The translations under genes and the position numbers were made by a program. The notes under the pieces were generated by a model. The model was given only the letters and a program-made list of their open reading frames with translations. It was not told the origin of the DNA and made no database searches. A stretch of 7,255 bases of DNA from an uncultured beta proteobacterium (lineage in GTDB: Bacteria; Pseudomonadota; Gammaproteobacteria; Burkholderiales; Rhodocyclaceae), in contig CAIZHL010000266.1 in NCBI GenBank assembly GCA_903932755.1, forward strand, positions 1-7,255, written 5' to 3'. Of this stretch, positions 6,334 through 7,255 are shown piece by piece (position 1 is the stretch's first letter; each line of letters begins with the position of its first letter).

Positions 6334-6819
6334 TCAAAAACCGACGGCGACGCGATAGGGCACGGCGATCCGCTGCCGGCCGGTCTCGACCTGTACCGTC
6401 ACCACCCAGTTCATTCCGCCCGAGACACAGACCGGCAGGAAGGCTTCGCCGATGTGGCGGCCGCCGCCGTTTGCAGCGAGGGAGGTCCGGTTGTATCCCA
6501 TGTTCATGGTTTCGCCGGCGAAATCGACCTCCACCTTGCCGGCCTGCAGGCCGGTGATCACGACCTCGACGCGCAGCGGCGTCAGGATCGGAATCGGCCG
6601 CGGCGCGATCGACAGTTCAATGCGCGCGCCGTCCGGCAGGACGGCGGCGCAGGTCTGGCGCTGCAGGTCGCAGCCGGCCTGCGGCGGCGCCGTGACGTCG
6701 GCCTTGGGTAGCAGTAGCGGCGACCAGTAATAGCCGGCCGCTGCGATCCCGACCAGGAGGGCGATCATCGCCAGCGTGACCAGGCTGGAACCGGATGCGC
6801 GCGAGGATTCGTCGGTCAT
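6334..6819 (-). CDS. Membrane-anchored periplasmic protein, possibly FixH/YtkA-like, unknown function
   Basis: I do not recognise a named family with certainty. The 161 residues start with a short polar cytoplasmic tail, then one membrane helix (about 13-31, LVTLAMIALLVGIAAAG) and a periplasmic domain of about 125 residues predicted to be beta-rich. Cys50 and Cys57 lie seven residues apart (CDLQRQTC) and could form a disulfide. ETMNMGYNR (103-111) holds an M-x-M pair, and Cys131 and Met136 follow in PVCVSGGMNW. Met/Cys clusters in a small anchored periplasmic domain resemble copper-handling proteins, and the domain loosely recalls FixH/YtkA-like proteins; both are tentative. The start ATG is preceded by GGATAAGCA on its own strand. 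The gene is divergent from nosZ with a 184-bp shared promoter region containing an FNR/DNR box, so a role in supplying or assembling copper for NosZ is a reasonable but unproven guess. Confidence 0.6.
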   Translation of the reverse strand: MTDESSRASGSSLVTLAMIALLVGIAAAGYYWSPLLLPKADVTAPPQAGCDLQRQTCAAVLPDGARIELSIAPRPIPILTPLRVEVVITGLQAGKVEVDFAGETMNMGYNRTSLAANGGGRHIGEAFLPVCVSGGMNWVVTVQVETGRQRIAVPYRVAVGF

Positions 6820-6864
6820 TGCTTATCCATGTATAGGGCGATTCGATCGATTGCGTCGGGCGGA

Positions 6865-6878
6865 TTGATTCAGGTCAA
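6865..6878. promoter_or_regulatory. FNR/DNR-type binding site upstream of nosZ
   Basis: TTGATTCAGGTCAA fits TTGAT-N4-(A/G)TCAA, the operator of Crp/FNR-family regulators (FNR, ANR, DNR, FixK) used for anaerobic and NO-responsive control of denitrification genes. It departs from the canonical FNR palindrome only in GTCAA instead of ATCAA. Its centre is 132 bp before the nosZ ATG and 52 bp from the ATG of the divergent gene, so it could serve either or both. If used as a class II site (-41.5), nosZ transcription would begin near 6913, but no good -10 element is seen there. Confidence 0.65.
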
Positions 6879-6906
6879 GGCCGAGGAGGGGTGTTCCGCG
6901 TCAAAG

Positions 6907-6923
6907 TGCGACAAATTGCCGCA
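6907..6923. promoter_or_regulatory. Imperfect inverted repeat, candidate RegA-binding site upstream of nosZ
   Basis: TGCGAC-AAATT-GCCGCA shares 14 of 17 positions with the perfect inverted repeat at 4454-4470, including both arm outlines and the 5-bp spacing. On the minus strand its core GCGGC-AATTT-GTCGC fits GNG(A/G)C(A/G)TTNNGNCGC with one mismatch, at the same position as the other copy. Its centre is about 43 bp downstream of the FNR/DNR box centre. Binding by RegA is inferred. Confidence 0.42.
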
Positions 6924-7003
6924 GGGCGATGTGGCGGCGCGCCGATGTTGGATGCAGACAAAGCAGTGATCAGAAGTATCAACCGGAATGGGAGCAAAAA
7001 AAC

Positions 7004-7255
7004 ATGAAACAGTTTAGCAAGCAAGCCACCACGCTGCTGTTGGCGGCGGGGATGGGCATGGCGGCGACCGCCTGGTCGGCCGACACCCTGCAGGACGTGC
7101 TGAAAGCGCGCGGCCTGAGCCAGCAGGATCTGCTGGCAGCGGCGAAGACCTATGTGCCAACCGGCAAGCGCGACGAATTCGTCGCCTTCAGCTCGGGCGG
7201 CCAGTCGGGTCAGGTCATCGTCTATGCCATTCCCTCGATGCGCATCCTCAAGTAC
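7004..7255 (+). CDS. nosZ: Nitrous-oxide reductase NosZ, Sec-exported (clade II type), 3' partial
   Basis: NosZ is the periplasmic multicopper enzyme that reduces N2O to N2, the last step of denitrification. Only the first 84 codons are in the window; the frame runs off the right edge. The N-terminus (MKQFSKQATTLLLAAGMGMAA) is a Sec signal peptide with likely cleavage after AWSA (Ala26); there is no twin-arginine motif. This and the early mature sequence (DVLKARGLSQQDLLAAAKTYVPTGKRDEF, then FSSGGQSGQVIVYAIPSMRILKY) are typical of clade II, Sec-dependent NosZ. The ATG at 7004 is preceded by GGGAG (6990-6994) with 9 nt spacing. The Cu-Z histidines and CuA ligands lie beyond the window, so activity cannot be judged. 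The upstream region holds an FNR/DNR box and a RegA-like inverted repeat. In related clade II clusters the nosB/D/G/C/H/F/Y/L genes usually follow. Confidence 0.9.
   Translation, partial: MKQFSKQATTLLLAAGMGMAATAWSADTLQDVLKARGLSQQDLLAAAKTYVPTGKRDEFVAFSSGGQSGQVIVYAIPSMRILKY

Noticed and set aside
6539..6554. Perfect 16-bp palindrome CCGGCCTGCAGGCCGG
   Set aside because: Lies inside the anchored periplasmic protein gene, encodes ordinary residues (TGLQAGK), and short GC palindromes are common in this base composition.
6830..6835. TATACA on the minus strand as a -10 element for the gene at 6334-6819
   Set aside because: No matching -35, and its spacing from the FNR/DNR box (about 39 bp centre to centre) does not fit a class II promoter; too weak to annotate.
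6935..6944. 10-bp palindrome CGGCGCGCCG in the nosZ leader
   Set aside because: Too short and too GC-simple to call an operator or terminator; no partner copy in the other promoter regions.

Overview
The window is a GC-rich, densely coding stretch from a denitrifying proteobacterium. The gene set suggests a betaproteobacterium of the Rhodocyclales type (Dechloromonas/Azospira/Thauera-like): cytochrome cd1 (nirS-type) heme d1 genes, a RegB/RegA two-component pair, a diheme cytochrome c4-like protein and a nitrous oxide reductase with a Sec-type signal peptide. The taxonomic placement is inferred from gene content and protein style, not from any marker gene.

Layout, left to right. (1) 2-3122, plus strand: the end of a heme d1 biosynthesis operon, nirF (5' end cut by the window), a fused nirDL, nirG and nirH. 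These genes are 2 bp apart or overlap by 8 nt. NirDL, NirG and NirH are the siroheme decarboxylase components; NirF is a later-acting heme d1 maturation lipoprotein. nirJ does not follow nirH. (2) 3123-3354: a 232-bp gap with a hairpin after nirH and a plausible sigma70 promoter, then a single-domain bacteriohemerythrin (3355-3774). (3) 3782-4429, minus strand: a periplasmic diheme c-type cytochrome, convergent with the hemerythrin and divergent from the next operon. (4) 4516-6329, plus strand: regB-regA, a redox-responsive histidine kinase and its Fis-type response regulator, overlapping by 4 nt. (5) 6334-6819, minus strand: an unrecognised membrane-anchored periplasmic protein with Met and Cys residues suggestive of copper handling. 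(6) 7004-7255, plus strand: the first 84 codons of nosZ, divergent from (5).

How it fits together: heme d1 is the cofactor of cd1 nitrite reductase, the c4-like protein could supply periplasmic electrons, NosZ carries out the last denitrification step, and RegBA plus an FNR/DNR-type regulator could time expression to low oxygen. The most notable non-coding signal is a 17-bp inverted repeat, TGCGAC-N5-GYCGCA. It occurs once in each of the two divergent promoter regions (4454-4470, between the cytochrome and regB; 6907-6923, upstream of nosZ). The two copies are identical at 14 of 17 positions and resemble the published RegA/RegR-type box. The nosZ copy lies just downstream of a near-perfect FNR/DNR box (6865-6878). 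This suggests that RegA encoded here controls its own locus and nosZ directly. No new enzymatic system, mobile element, CRISPR array or RNA gene was seen.
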